DNA of 34,417 nucleotides from an uncultured Bacteroidales bacterium. Lineage in GTDB: Bacteria > Bacteroidota > Bacteroidia > Bacteroidales > UBA932. Location: contig CAMBRR010000017.1 of assembly GCA_945870315.1 (NCBI GenBank), positions 1 to 34,417 on the forward strand, written 5' to 3'. Every line of letters begins with the position of its first letter. Position 1 is the first letter of the stretch. Shown here piece by piece: positions 23,224 to 32,435 of the stretch. The translations under genes and the position numbers were made by a program. Below the pieces are notes generated by a model. That model ran no database searches, was not told the DNA's origin, and saw only the letters and a program-made list of their open reading frames with translations.

Positions 23224-24978
23224 TTATCGCTTTTTTTGTGTTTTTTGAGGATGGCGAAAGAAAAAAGACTTCTGACGGCGTTTCTTCTCAATATCCCTTT
23301 CGACAAAAACCTTTTGTAAGTTCTTGGGATTCAAACCCGTATAGAACATCACGGAAGACGTAGTCATCGGAGTTGGGGTAAAATCCTGAACCTGGTCCAT
23401 ATACAGGCCATCCAAGGCAGGATTGCGGCTCAAAGCCTCCATTTCCTTCATACCGCACCCTGGATGGGCAGAAATGAAATATGGAACAAGCTCACATTTG
23501 CGTCCACTCGATGCAACTATTCTGTCAAACTCCTTCCTCAGCCTCACAAACAGGTCGAAAGACGGTTTTGCCATAAGTTTGAGTACGGACTCTTCTGTAT
23601 GTTCCGGAGCGACCTTCAATCGCCCTGAGGTATGCTCAAGGATGAGTTCCTTCAGATACGGAGCACTGGTCTCATCTACGAAACCATCCTTATCCAGAAA
23701 CAGATCATAGCGAATGCCGCTGCCTATGTAGAAATGACGGATACCATCAACCTTGGATAGTCTTGAATAAAGGTCCAGAAGGCGTCTGTGCGAACGATCC
23801 ATATTGCGGCACGGAGATGGAAAGAGACAAGATTTCCGACGGCATTTCTCGCAAAGAGAGGCATCTCTTGAATGCATTCCATACATATTGGCAGTAGGGG
23901 CCCCGACATCGGATATGTTCCCCGCAAATCCGGGAAGCTTCTTCAAAGCAGCAGCCTCCTTCAATATGGATTCTTCGCTGCGGGATTGGATAAACTTCCC
24001 CTGATGGGCAGCGATGGTACAGAAATTACACCCTCCGAAACAGCCTCTGTGCGTATTGATTGAAAACTTGATCATCTCAAATGCCGGGATATGCTTGCCC
24101 TTGTAGCGAGGATGGGGCAGTTTCGTGAACGGAAGAGCCCAGATGGAATCCATTTCCTGTTCCGTGGCGGGTGGATAAGGCGGATTAATCTGAACATATC
24201 CCTCCCCTACAGGCTCCACCAGGACAGGAGGATGCAGCATATTTGCATAAGTCTCTATGATGTGGAAATTCTCAGCAAAAGCGACCTTGTCCTTACAGCA
24301 GCGCTCGTAGGAATTGAGATAAACGGCGTCCTTCAGCCTGCACCTTCCATCCATCTTGAAACCAAGCTGAGGGATCTTCCTGATTTCAGAAAGATTGCGT
24401 CCGGACTCTATTGCCCTTGTGAGTTCAATCATCGGCCTCTCCCCCATTCCGTAACACAGCCAGTCTGCTCCGCTGTCCACAAGGACTGACGGTTTGAGAG
24501 CGTCCTGCCAGTAGTCGTAATGGGTGAACCTTCTCAGGGAGGCTTCAATACCACCGATTACAACAGGGATGTCCGGATACAGGTCTTTCAGTATGCGGGT
24601 ATATACAGTAACAGCATAATCAGGTCGCTGACCTGCCTTTCCTTCAGGTGTATAAGCATCATCGCTGCGAAGGCGCTTGGATGCCGTATAGTGGTTGACC
24701 ATAGAATCCATAGCGCCCGCATTGACTGCGAAATAAAGCCTTGGAGTTCCCAGTTTGCGAAAATCCCTCAAATCATCCCTCCAGTTGGGCTGGGGAACGA
24801 TGGCAACTCTATATCCGAATTTCTGCAACCATCTGGATATCACGGCTGTACCGAAAGAAGGATGGTCCACGAAGGCGTCTCCGGTAAAAAATATCACATC
24901 TATATAATCCCAGCCAAGTTTTTCGACTTCCTTCACCGAGGTGGGAAACATATAGTCATTGGCAATTTTCATCTGCAA
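23224..24978 (-). CDS. YgiQ family radical SAM protein
   Basis: A 584-residue protein of the YgiQ/UPF0313 family. The N-terminus has WDYIDVIFFTGDAFVDHPSFG and IGGIEASLRRFTHYDYW, a B12-binding-like region characteristic of the family. The radical SAM cluster is C313-x3-C317-x2-C320 in HRGCFGGCNFCTIAAHQG. Later come CRRKSCLFPSPCRN with extra cysteines, and IGSGIRYDL and LKVAPEHTEESVLKLM. The C-terminus is very basic (RQKSFFFRHPQKTQKKR). The reaction is not known to me; it should use a [4Fe-4S] cluster and S-adenosylmethionine. A start at the third residue is equally possible. Single gene. Confidence 0.93.
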   Translation of the reverse strand: MQMKIANDYMFPTSVKEVEKLGWDYIDVIFFTGDAFVDHPSFGTAVISRWLQKFGYRVAIVPQPNWRDDLRDFRKLGTPRLYFAVNAGAMDSMVNHYTASKRLRSDDAYTPEGKAGQRPDYAVTVYTRILKDLYPDIPVVIGGIEASLRRFTHYDYWQDALKPSVLVDSGADWLCYGMGERPMIELTRAIESGRNLSEIRKIPQLGFKMDGRCRLKDAVYLNSYERCCKDKVAFAENFHIIETYANMLHPPVLVEPVGEGYVQINPPYPPATEQEMDSIWALPFTKLPHPRYKGKHIPAFEMIKFSINTHRGCFGGCNFCTIAAHQGKFIQSRSEESILKEAAALKKLPGFAGNISDVGAPTANMYGMHSRDASLCEKCRRKSCLFPSPCRNMDRSHRRLLDLYSRLSKVDGIRHFYIGSGIRYDLFLDKDGFVDETSAPYLKELILEHTSGRLKVAPEHTEESVLKLMAKPSFDLFVRLRKEFDRIVASSGRKCELVPYFISAHPGCGMKEMEALSRNPALDGLYMDQVQDFTPTPMTTSSVMFYTGLNPKNLQKVFVERDIEKKRRQKSFFFRHPQKTQKKR

Positions 24979-25024
24979 TATGCGTTTTGAAGAACATTCT
25001 GTTCCTTGTCAGGAACCTCCGGCA

Positions 25025-25032
25025 CAAAAATA
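25025..25032 (-). promoter_or_regulatory. ygiQ -7 element
   Basis: Minus strand TATTTTTG (25032-25025) fits TAnnTTTG, with no clear -33 element. The leader holds a hairpin, GTTCCT (25001-25006) with AGGAAC (25011-25016), of unknown role. Confidence 0.45.
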
Positions 25033-25073
25033 TGAAAATATTTCCATTAGATGCGAGAAAATTATCCTTGAGT

Positions 25074-25105
25074 GTTGGTGAATTCAAAAAAAAGTAATAC
25101 ACTTG
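25074..25105 (+). promoter_or_regulatory. Candidate promoter of the small acidic-tail gene
   Basis: GTTG (25074-25077), 20-bp spacer and TACACTTG (25098-25105), each with one mismatch to the consensus. It lies 35 bases before the ATG. Confidence 0.45.
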
Positions 25106-25140
25106 CACCCGATTTATGAAACTTCAATCTATAAACAGAT

Positions 25141-25491
25141 ATGGCAACAACACCGAAGAGGAGAGCAGTGGTCAGCTATGAAAATATGTCAGAGGAGTTG
25201 GCAGCTGCATTCGCAGAAAAATACCCTAAAGGGTTCAGTGATTATTTCCCGGATCTAATGAAATATGACAAGCCTGACGGCACTTGCTTCTATGCCGTGA
25301 CAGTGGAGATTCCAGACGCAATCTACCTTGTGAAAATCAAGGTCAAGACTGATGATGCAGAGGATATCGAGCGCTGGCTTGACGGTGAAGACGGAGACGA
25401 TGATGACTCAGGAGACGATTCAGAGAGCCTTCCTGATGACAACATCTCACAATATTCTACTGGAGATGACGACCCGGCAGACGGGGAATAA
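25141..25491 (+). CDS. Small conserved-looking protein with acidic tail, unknown function
   Basis: A 116-residue protein I cannot name. Residues 1-80 look folded: a basic start (TPKRRAVVSYENMS), a helix with AAAFAEKYPKGFSDYF, the turn KYDKPDGTCFYAV and two strands (VEIPDAIYLVKIKVK). The last 35 residues are nearly all Asp, Glu, Ser and Gly and are probably disordered. The folded part resembles small hypothetical proteins common in Bacteroidales, which supports a real gene, as do its own promoter candidate and terminator. Acidic tails of this type often bind basic partners, but nothing here identifies one. Confidence 0.75.
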   Translation: MATTPKRRAVVSYENMSEELAAAFAEKYPKGFSDYFPDLMKYDKPDGTCFYAVTVEIPDAIYLVKIKVKTDDAEDIERWLDGEDGDDDDSGDDSESLPDDNISQYSTGDDDPADGE

Positions 25492-25496
25492 GAATT

Positions 25497-25528
25497 AAAA
25501 AAGACTGGCCTTTCGGTCAGTCTTTTTT
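25497..25528. terminator. Bidirectional terminator between the small acidic gene and argS
   Basis: A 14-bp inverted repeat (25497-25510 with 25515-25528, one G-T pair) around the loop TTTC. Its ends are A6 and T6, so transcripts from both sides gain a U tract. Confidence 0.9.
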
Positions 25529-25543
25529 AATATTTTGAATTCT

Positions 25544-27334
25544 TTACATCCTTTCCGGAAGGGTGATTCCAAGGATTGACATCGCTTTGACAAGGACTTT
25601 TGCAATGCTTTCAATCAGGACAAGCCTGTATTTGAGTACAGCCTGATCCTCTTCCTTCAAGATAGGAGTATCGTGATAATACTGATTGAATTCTTTAGCC
25701 AGGTCGTAAGCATAGTTTGCCACAACGGCAGGAGAAAGGGCGGCTCCGGCCTCGGCGATCTTTGCAGGGAAGATATTCAAGAGTTTGATGATGCGCACCT
25801 CCTTAGGAGAAAGCACCGACTCCGGAAGCACATCCTCGGACGAGAAGGTCAGACCGCTTTCTGAAGCCTTCCTGAGGATTGAGCGTATCCTTGCATGAGT
25901 ATATTGGATGAACGGGCCTGTGTTGCCGTTGAAGTCAATGGATTCCCTTGGATTGAAGAGCATTGTCTTCTTCGGATCCACCTTGAGAATGAAATATTTC
26001 AAAGCTCCCAGACTAATCATCCTGAAGAGAGCATCCTGCTCCTCCTCTGTCATATTGTCAATCTTCCCAAGTTCCAGGGAAGTCTCCCTTGCCGTTTCAT
26101 ACATACTTGCAAGCAGGTCATCTGCATCGACCACCGTACCTTCGCGTGATTTCATCTTTCCTTCCGGAAGTTCAACCATTCCATATGACAGGTGGTATAT
26201 GCTCTCTGCCCAAGGAAAACCGAGCTTGCCGAGTATGAGTTTCAGAACCTGGAAATGATAGTTCTGCTCATTCCCGACCACATACACGTGCTCGTCAAGA
26301 TTATACTCCTTGAAACGCTGCTCGGCGGTTCCAAGATCCTGTGTCATATAGACGGATGTTCCATCACCACGCAGAAGCAGCTTACGATCGAGTCCGTCTG
26401 CAGTAAGGTCACACCATACGGAGCCATCCTCCTGAGTTTCGAATATCCCATCCTTGAGTCCTTTCTGGACAAGGGCCTTTCCGAACAGATAGGTCTGGGA
26501 TTCATAATATGTCCTGTCGAAACTGATTCCAAGATCCTTGTATGTCTTGTCGAAGCCTTCATATACCCAGCCGTTCATCATTTTCCAGAGTTCCACTACC
26601 TCGGGATCGCCCTGTTCCCATTTGAAAAGCATCTCCTGAGCAGCCCTAAGAGAAGGAGCATTCTTAAGCGCATCCTCTTCTGACATGCCTCCTGAAACCA
26701 GTTCCTTGACTTCTTTCTTATAAAGGTCATTGAACTTCACATAATAGTCTCCAACAAGGTGGTCACCTTTCTTTCCGGAAGACTTAGGTGTTTCTCCATT
26801 GCCGAGCACCTTCCAGGCATACATCGACTTGCATATATGGATTCCCCTGTCATTGACCAGATTCACCTTCATCACTTTGTGGCCGTTGGCTTCCAGAAGT
26901 TTGGATACGGACCAGCCCAGAAGGTTGTTCCTGATGTGTCCCAGATGGAGCGGTTTGTTGGTATTCGGCGAAGAAAATTCCACCATAATAGTCTTACCCG
27001 TAGCGTCAAGCTGTCCGTAATCCTCTGAAGATGAGATGGATGCGAACAAGCCGTTCCAGTAGATGTTTGAGAAGGAGAGATTCAGGAATCCCTTGACCGT
27101 ATTGTATGCAGCAATCTCCGGGACATTGGCCTTGAGATATTCTCCTATTGCATTGCCTGTATTTTCAGGGGAGGACTTGGAGATCTTCAGCAGAGGAAAG
27201 ACCACCAGGGTGTAGTCTCCTTCGAACTCCTTCCTTGTGAGCTGGACCTGCAACTGGGCAGGCTCCATTTCTACGCCGTAAAGCGTCCGAATTGCTTCAG
27301 ACGCTTTGGCTATGATAAATTGTTCAGGTGTCAT
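25544..27334 (-). CDS. argS: Arginyl-tRNA synthetase
   Basis: Class I synthetase charging tRNA-Arg. The 596-residue chain has the N-terminal Add1 domain (1-100), the HIGH motif as HLGH (H130-H133) in SSPNTNKPLHLGHIRNN, the NDRGIHICKSM block, and EGKMKSREGTVVDADDLL (KMSK equivalent). The C-terminal anticodon-binding domain has the ALKYFILKVDPKKTMLFNPRESIDFNGNTGPFIQYTHAR region typical of ArgS. It lies 5 bases after rpoD on the same strand, as the last gene of the htrA-rpoD-argS run, and ends at a strong terminator. Confidence 0.97.
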   Translation of the reverse strand: MTPEQFIIAKASEAIRTLYGVEMEPAQLQVQLTRKEFEGDYTLVVFPLLKISKSSPENTGNAIGEYLKANVPEIAAYNTVKGFLNLSFSNIYWNGLFASISSSEDYGQLDATGKTIMVEFSSPNTNKPLHLGHIRNNLLGWSVSKLLEANGHKVMKVNLVNDRGIHICKSMYAWKVLGNGETPKSSGKKGDHLVGDYYVKFNDLYKKEVKELVSGGMSEEDALKNAPSLRAAQEMLFKWEQGDPEVVELWKMMNGWVYEGFDKTYKDLGISFDRTYYESQTYLFGKALVQKGLKDGIFETQEDGSVWCDLTADGLDRKLLLRGDGTSVYMTQDLGTAEQRFKEYNLDEHVYVVGNEQNYHFQVLKLILGKLGFPWAESIYHLSYGMVELPEGKMKSREGTVVDADDLLASMYETARETSLELGKIDNMTEEEQDALFRMISLGALKYFILKVDPKKTMLFNPRESIDFNGNTGPFIQYTHARIRSILRKASESGLTFSSEDVLPESVLSPKEVRIIKLLNIFPAKIAEAGAALSPAVVANYAYDLAKEFNQYYHDTPILKEEDQAVLKYRLVLIESIAKVLVKAMSILGITLPERM

Positions 27335-27339
27335 TGTAC

Positions 27340-28200
27340 TTATCCTAAATAGCTTTTCAAAAGTTTGCTTCTCGAATTGTTCTTGAGTTTACGAATTGCC
27401 TTTTCCTTAATCTGGCGCACTCTTTCGCGAGTAAGGCCGAAACGCTCTCCGATTTCCTCAAGAGTCATTTCCTGACATCCGATTCCGAAGAAAGACTTGA
27501 TGATTTCCCTTTCACGGGTTGCAAGGGTGGAAAGCGCTCTTTCAATTTCCTTGTTGAGGGATTCATTCACCAATCCCCTGTCCGCACTTGGAGAATCCGG
27601 GTTGGCAAGCACATCCAGCAAACTGTTATCCTCACCCTCCACAAACGGGGCATCTACGGAAACGTGCCTTCCTGACACCCTGAGAGTGTCGGCAATCTTG
27701 TCCTTCGGCACATCGATCATCTCGGAAAGCTCCTCGCTTGAAGGCATCCTCTCATTGTCCTGCTCGAACTTCTGGAGAGCCTTGTTGATTTTGTTCAGGG
27801 AGCCCACCTGGTTCAAAGGCAGGCGCACAATGCGCGACTGCTCGGCAAGAGCCTGAAGGATGGACTGTCTGATCCACCATACTGCATAGGAAATGAATTT
27901 GAAACCTCTGGTTTCGTCAAATTTCTCGGCAGCCTTGATGAGTCCGAGGTTGCCTTCATTGATAAGGTCCGGCAGGCTCAAACCCTGGTTCTGGTACTGT
28001 TTTGCTACGGAAACCACGAAACGCAGGTTTGCACGGGTAAGTTTTTCCAATGCGGCCTGGTCGCCCTTACGGATACGCTGGGCCAATTCCACTTCCTCTT
28101 CCACTGTGATGAGTTCCTCCCTGCCAATCTCCTGAAGATACTTGTCCAGAGAGGCACTCTCACGGTTGGTAATTGATTTTGTAATCTTAAGTTGTCTCAT
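27340..28200 (-). CDS. rpoD: Primary RNA polymerase sigma factor (sigma-70/RpoD, Bacteroidota type)
   Basis: Housekeeping sigma factor of 286 residues, the short Bacteroidota form without region 1.1 and the non-conserved insert. Region 1.2 is at about 15-45 ([16 protein letters not shown]). Regions 2.1-2.4 include [38 protein letters not shown] and [22 protein letters not shown], and the region 4.2 helix-turn-helix is [24 protein letters not shown] (about 243-267). Proteins of this type read TTTG/TAnnTTTG, which is what most promoters in this window show. It sits 15 bases after htrA and 5 bases before argS, so its expression may follow the htrA promoter. Confidence 0.95.
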   Translation of the reverse strand: MRQLKITKSITNRESASLDKYLQEIGREELITVEEEVELAQRIRKGDQAALEKLTRANLRFVVSVAKQYQNQGLSLPDLINEGNLGLIKAAEKFDETRGFKFISYAVWWIRQSILQALAEQSRIVRLPLNQVGSLNKINKALQKFEQDNERMPSSEELSEMIDVPKDKIADTLRVSGRHVSVDAPFVEGEDNSLLDVLANPDSPSADRGLVNESLNKEIERALSTLATREREIIKSFFGIGCQEMTLEEIGERFGLTRERVRQIKEKAIRKLKNNSRSKLLKSYLG

Positions 28201-28215
28201 TATATATATCAGCTT

Positions 28216-29652
28216 CTATTTTCCAAAGCCGAAGTAGCCGGAACGTCCGGAAGCCGTGACTCCTTCGATAAACACCGCCCTGTCAGATTTCTTGACAATC
28301 TCGATGACATCTTCAGGCGTTTTGACGGCCTTGTTGTTCACATAAAGGATAATGAACCCTTGACTTGCACCGGCATCCTTCATCTTGCCTGGGCCGAGAT
28401 CCACAATCTCGACACCTTCTTTCAAACCAAATTTCCGAAGAACATCCTCAGGAGCCTTTCTGATTGAAGAGCCGTAGAAAGCCACTGAACCGTCCTCAGA
28501 TACAGTTCCGTTTTCACTTGCGGTGCCTTGGAACGTAACCTCAAACTGTTTCTCCTTTCCGTCTCTGATGACGGTAACCATAGCTTTTTCACCCGGAGAG
28601 AACCTGCTGACTGCTTCCTGGACGGAAGCACCATCTGTAACCTTCACGGAATCAATCGCTACAAGAACATCACCAGCTTTGATACCGGCCTTGTCAGCAG
28701 CTCCATTTTTGGAAACTTCATAGATATATACGCCATTTAGAGAAGAAAGTTTCATTTCTTTTGCAATTTTCTCATCTACTGGCTGCATCGTGATTCCGAG
28801 CAAGGCTCTCTTAACGCTGCCGAAATCAATCAGGTCATAGACAATCTTCTTGACTATATTTGAAGGGACAGCGAATGAATATCCTGCATAAGAGCCTGTC
28901 TGTGAAATAATTGCGGTATTGATTCCGACTAGGTTTCCTGCTTTGTCCACAAGGGCGCCGCCACTGTTGCCGGGGTTGACAGCTGCATCTGTCTGGATGA
29001 ATGATTCAATCTTGAATTCGCCGGTATAATTAGGCATCGAACGGCCTTTTGCGCTGACTATTCCTGCCGTGATGGTGGAACGCAGGTCATATGGGCTTCC
29101 GATTGCAATAACCCACTCTCCCAGGCGCAGTTTGCTGGAATCTCCGAAAGGAATTACAGGAAGGCCGGATGCATCTATTTTCAAAAGGGCGACATCGGTA
29201 GCAGGGTCAGTCCCGACCAGGACAGCCGGATAGGTCTGGTTGTTGGTCAGGGTAACCTCGATCTTGTCAGCTCCATCAATCACGTGGTTGTTGGTCACGA
29301 TATATCCGTCTTCACGGATGATGACTCCGGATCCGCTGCCAACCCTCTCTCTCTGCTGGCCTTCTCCAGGATATCCGAAGAAAAATTCCAAGATGGAGTT
29401 AGGAGTCTGTCTGGCTGAGGATGTCACAGATGTCACTTTGACATATACAACTGCATCAACTGCCGATTCGGCAGCATAGGTAAAATCGGGATAATTGTCC
29501 TGGGACAGATTCACCGTTCTGTAGGTACTGCCGTCAGCCTGAACGATTGTAGATGTGGATTCATTGGACGGAGTGACTGTCTTTACGACAGCAAATGCCG
29601 TCAGACCGCTGATGACGGCTGACAACAAGATTGTAATAATTCCTCGTTTCAT
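28216..29652 (-). CDS. Do/DegP (HtrA) family periplasmic serine endopeptidase
   Basis: Envelope quality-control protease and chaperone of 478 residues. An N-terminal hydrophobic segment (about 4-24) is a signal peptide or anchor. The trypsin-like domain has the triad H123 (TNNHVID), D153 (ATDVALLKID) and S230 (NPGNSGGALVD). Two PDZ domains follow: about 285-375 with GVYIYEVSKNGAADKAGIKAGDVLVAIDSVKV, and about 400-475 with a shorter PDZ (KMKDAGASQGFIILYVNNKAVKTPEDV). First gene of the run with rpoD and argS; divergent from dnaN. No fully matching promoter was found in the 156-bp gap. Confidence 0.95.
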   Translation of the reverse strand: MKRGIITILLSAVISGLTAFAVVKTVTPSNESTSTIVQADGSTYRTVNLSQDNYPDFTYAAESAVDAVVYVKVTSVTSSARQTPNSILEFFFGYPGEGQQRERVGSGSGVIIREDGYIVTNNHVIDGADKIEVTLTNNQTYPAVLVGTDPATDVALLKIDASGLPVIPFGDSSKLRLGEWVIAIGSPYDLRSTITAGIVSAKGRSMPNYTGEFKIESFIQTDAAVNPGNSGGALVDKAGNLVGINTAIISQTGSYAGYSFAVPSNIVKKIVYDLIDFGSVKRALLGITMQPVDEKIAKEMKLSSLNGVYIYEVSKNGAADKAGIKAGDVLVAIDSVKVTDGASVQEAVSRFSPGEKAMVTVIRDGKEKQFEVTFQGTASENGTVSEDGSVAFYGSSIRKAPEDVLRKFGLKEGVEIVDLGPGKMKDAGASQGFIILYVNNKAVKTPEDVIEIVKKSDRAVFIEGVTASGRSGYFGFGK

Positions 29653-29749
29653 ATCTTTTTAATTAAAATTCAAACACTTCAAAAAGGCCGGCGGGAATCA
29701 AGTCAAAAAATATGCCATTCGAAATTATAGAATTATGTGAAAAAATTAC

Positions 29750-29757
29750 TACATTTG
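29750..29757 (+). promoter_or_regulatory. dnaN -7 element
   Basis: TACATTTG fits TAnnTTTG exactly, 52 bases before the dnaN ATG; only TTAT/TATA stands near the -33 position. Confidence 0.5.
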
Positions 29758-29808
29758 TTGGCTTACATTTATAACTCAAGTTTTTGAACAAACAGAAACA
29801 CTGAATAT

Positions 29809-30927
29809 ATGAAACTAATAGTATCGAGTTCGGAACTGCTCAAGGGAGTTCTTGCAGTTTCAAAGGCTGTTCCTACAAAGTCAGCCACACCCATACTTGA
29901 AAACTTTCTTTTCAACCTCAAGGGTAATGTTTTGGAAATAACGGCATCTGATTCGGAGCTCACGCTCAGGACTCAGATAGAAGTGGAGAGCGCGGCCGAG
30001 GAAGGTATGATAGCCGTTCCGGCAAAGCATATGATGGACCTCCTGAGGGAGCTTCCGGACCAGCCACTCTCAATCAGCACCTCCGGAGACAGCTCATTCG
30101 AGTGCAGGTGGACAAGCGGTACTTCCACTCTCCCATATTTCCCTGCCGAGGATTATCCCCCTATAACGGGTACTGATGAAAATGCCCTCACTGTGGAATT
30201 TCCGGCACAGAGCCTCGTAGAAGGCATCTCAAGCACCATTTATGCAACTGCTGACGATGAGATGCGCCCGACGATGAACGGTATCTATTTCGACATCGAC
30301 ACAGATTCTACGACATTGGTGGCTTCAGATTCCCACAAACTCATCTGCTATACGACAAAAGATGTCAAGGCATCTGAAAAGTCTTCATTCATTCTTCACA
30401 AGAAACCTGCAGGCATTCTCAAGTCCATAATTGGAAAGGAGACCGAGACAGTTGTCATTTCCTTCGACAGCAAGAACGCAGTTTTCAAGTTCGACCAGAC
30501 CGAGGTAATCTGCCGCCTTGTCATAGGCAAATATCCTAAATACAGGGACGTCATCCCTCAGAACAACTCCAATATTCTCAGAATCAACAGGCTCCAGCTT
30601 CTGAACACCGTACGCCGAGTTTCAGTCTGCGCCAACAAGGCTTCCAACCATATCAAATTCGACCTTCAGAGTGGCTCACTTGAGATTTCAGCACAGGACC
30701 TTGGATTCTCTATCGCAGCATATGAGAAAATCCAGTGCCAGTACGACGGAGACTCACTGAGCATCGGTTTCAAGTCCCCGTTCATCATAGAGATTCTCTC
30801 AAATATGGGATGCGATGAAATCGTGATGAAATTTATGGACAGCAAGAGGGCTGCCCTCATTGTTCCGGCTGAAGATGAGCAGGATAGCGAAAAGATTTGT
30901 GGAATTTTGATGCCTATTATGATTTAG
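29809..30927 (+). CDS. dnaN: DNA polymerase III subunit beta (sliding clamp)
   Basis: Ring-shaped processivity clamp of the replisome; 372 residues make three similar domains of about 120 each. Seen are the start MKLIVSSSELLKGVLAVSKAVPTKSATPILENFLF, the middle GTDENALTVEFPAQSLVEGISSTIYATADDEMRPTMNGIYFD and VASDSHKLICY, and the third domain with VICRLVIGKYPKYRDVIPQNN and the C-terminal ILMPIMI that replaces the usual M-P-M-R-L end. The last position is therefore slightly unusual. Divergent from htrA; the next gene starts 2 bases after the stop. Confidence 0.97.
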   Translation: MKLIVSSSELLKGVLAVSKAVPTKSATPILENFLFNLKGNVLEITASDSELTLRTQIEVESAAEEGMIAVPAKHMMDLLRELPDQPLSISTSGDSSFECRWTSGTSTLPYFPAEDYPPITGTDENALTVEFPAQSLVEGISSTIYATADDEMRPTMNGIYFDIDTDSTTLVASDSHKLICYTTKDVKASEKSSFILHKKPAGILKSIIGKETETVVISFDSKNAVFKFDQTEVICRLVIGKYPKYRDVIPQNNSNILRINRLQLLNTVRRVSVCANKASNHIKFDLQSGSLEISAQDLGFSIAAYEKIQCQYDGDSLSIGFKSPFIIEILSNMGCDEIVMKFMDSKRAALIVPAEDEQDSEKICGILMPIMI

Positions 30928-30929
30928 TA

Positions 30930-31841
30930 ATGGAACTTGAACTGAAAAAGCCCTTACTTTTCTTTGACATAGAGAGCACCGGATTGAACATTGCCTCAGA
31001 TTCTATCATCGAACTCTGCTTCGTGAAAATACTGCCCGGCAATGAGCAGAGAATCAAGACATGGAGGGTGAAGCCTTGGGATTATGTAAACCGATGCCAG
31101 AGGCCCATAAATCCGTCAGCACAAGCCGTTCACGGCATTTCAGACGCGGATCTTGCAGACAAGCCCACTTTCTATGAGATAATGGACGAGGTGGTCCAGT
31201 GGCTTCAGGACAGCGACCTTGCAGGATTCAACTCTGCCAAGTTCGACCTGCCTATGCTTGCGGAAGAGCTGGAAAGAGCAAGAAAATATGCAGGAAAGAG
31301 TTGTCCGATTGACCTTCACAAGGTAAAGATGGTGGATGTCCAGACAATATTCCACACAATGGAGCCTCGCAATCTGAAGGCTGCATACAGATTCTATGTA
31401 GGAGGTGATTTCGAGAATGCTCACGCAGCTGAGGCAGACACTCTTGCTACTTACGAAGTGCTTAAAGGAGAGTTGGACCGATATCCGGAAACATTGAAAA
31501 ACGATGTGGATTTCCTTGCCTCCTTTACCGAGAGACAGAAGATTGTGGACTATGCCGGAAGGCTGGTTTATAATGAGAAGAAAGAAGTTGTCATCAGTTT
31601 TGGTAAGCACAAGGGAAAGACCGCCAGAGAGGTTTATTTCTCAGAGCCTTCATATTTTGCCTGGATAGAAAACGGCGATTTCACCCTCGACACCAAAAGG
31701 CAGTTCAACCTGTTGAAAGAACAGTTCGAAGCTGAAAAGAAAGCTGAATCCCAAAGAAAGAACACTCCTCTTTCGGAAGCTGAAATGGAGGATGTCTTCG
31801 CAAAGCTACAGGGGAAATTCGGGCAAGGGAATTTGTTCTAG
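30930..31841 (+). CDS. DnaQ-like 3'-5' exonuclease (DEDDh) with C-terminal DUF3820 domain
   Basis: A 303-residue nuclease of the DnaQ/epsilon superfamily. Metal ligands are visible: D13 and E15 (FFDIESTGL), D106 (FNSAKFDLPML), H165 and D170 (HAAEADTLATYE). From about 210 to 250 a second module (VVISFGKHKGKTAREVYFSEPSYFAWIENGDF) is the DUF3820 type that often follows exonucleases. The Met at 30930 is chosen, 2 bases after dnaN; an upstream in-frame TTG overlaps dnaN. The link to the clamp suggests proofreading or repair, although the replicative PolC/DnaE in this phylum may have other proofreaders. Confidence 0.92.
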   Translation: MELELKKPLLFFDIESTGLNIASDSIIELCFVKILPGNEQRIKTWRVKPWDYVNRCQRPINPSAQAVHGISDADLADKPTFYEIMDEVVQWLQDSDLAGFNSAKFDLPMLAEELERARKYAGKSCPIDLHKVKMVDVQTIFHTMEPRNLKAAYRFYVGGDFENAHAAEADTLATYEVLKGELDRYPETLKNDVDFLASFTERQKIVDYAGRLVYNEKKEVVISFGKHKGKTAREVYFSEPSYFAWIENGDFTLDTKRQFNLLKEQFEAEKKAESQRKNTPLSEAEMEDVFAKLQGKFGQGNLF

Positions 31842-31853
31842 GCCACTGAGAAG

Positions 31854-32435
31854 ATGAATATTCTTGTTAAAAGTGCAAAGACCGGGAGGTTCATCTGCCG
31901 TCCGGACACCTCTTGGGAAAGGGAGAACAATGATTTCTATGTAAGCGAGGCCATTGATTCCCTCTTCTGGTCTCCTATTCTTTTCACTCGCATTGTCAAA
32001 GCAGGCAAAGGAGTGGGAGAGAAGTTTGCAGGAAGATATCACGAGTCGTTCGGCTTCGGATTGCTTCTGTATGTAGGCAATTTTCTGCCAGATATGGCAG
32101 CGGCCTCCTGTGCCGACCATACTTCTGTCATTCCATTTCCTCTTTACAATGACATCGTACTTGAGACACCTGAAAACGAATATACCCTGGAGGCTGACTC
32201 CAGGGTAATATATAGAAGGTTGACCGGTGATGCGGTTGAGGGAATGTCAGCCAAACTGGCCCTTGACAAGGCGCTTTGCCAATGCACATCCTTGACTTCT
32301 GTCCGAATCGGGGACATCCTTGCCGTAGAGCTTCAGGAACCACGCCTTCTTGAAAGAGTTGAAGGACAGACAGTTACAAAGATAAATGCAAATTTCTGCG
32401 ACAACAGCATCTTCGATTTCAAGATTATCTATTAG
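31854..32435 (+). CDS. Degenerate fumarylacetoacetate-hydrolase-fold protein (tentative)
   Basis: A 193-residue protein with FAH-family-like order: FTRIVKAGKGVGEKFAGRYHESFGFGLLL (about 43-71) parallels the V-x-R-I-x-K-x-G-K-x-I-x-E-x-F-A-x-R-Y stretch of small FAH hydrolases, and the C-terminal VRIGDILAVELQE resembles their G-D-x-I strand. The acidic metal ligands expected before and after the first stretch (E-x-E and D) are absent: WSPILFTRI and GLLLYVGN stand there. It starts 12 bases after the exonuclease in the dnaN operon, and the stop abuts that of the convergent DUF4861 gene. Recognised by pattern only; I would not give it a function. Confidence 0.5.
   Translation: MNILVKSAKTGRFICRPDTSWERENNDFYVSEAIDSLFWSPILFTRIVKAGKGVGEKFAGRYHESFGFGLLLYVGNFLPDMAAASCADHTSVIPFPLYNDIVLETPENEYTLEADSRVIYRRLTGDAVEGMSAKLALDKALCQCTSLTSVRIGDILAVELQEPRLLERVEGQTVTKINANFCDNSIFDFKIIY

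Noticed and set aside
29704..29712. CAAAAAATA as an htrA -7 element (minus strand)
   Set aside because: One base too long for TAnnTTTG and without a -33 partner; no promoter is claimed for htrA.
30897..30929. TTG start for the exonuclease overlapping dnaN
   Set aside because: The ATG two bases after the dnaN stop gives the normal DnaQ-like beginning.
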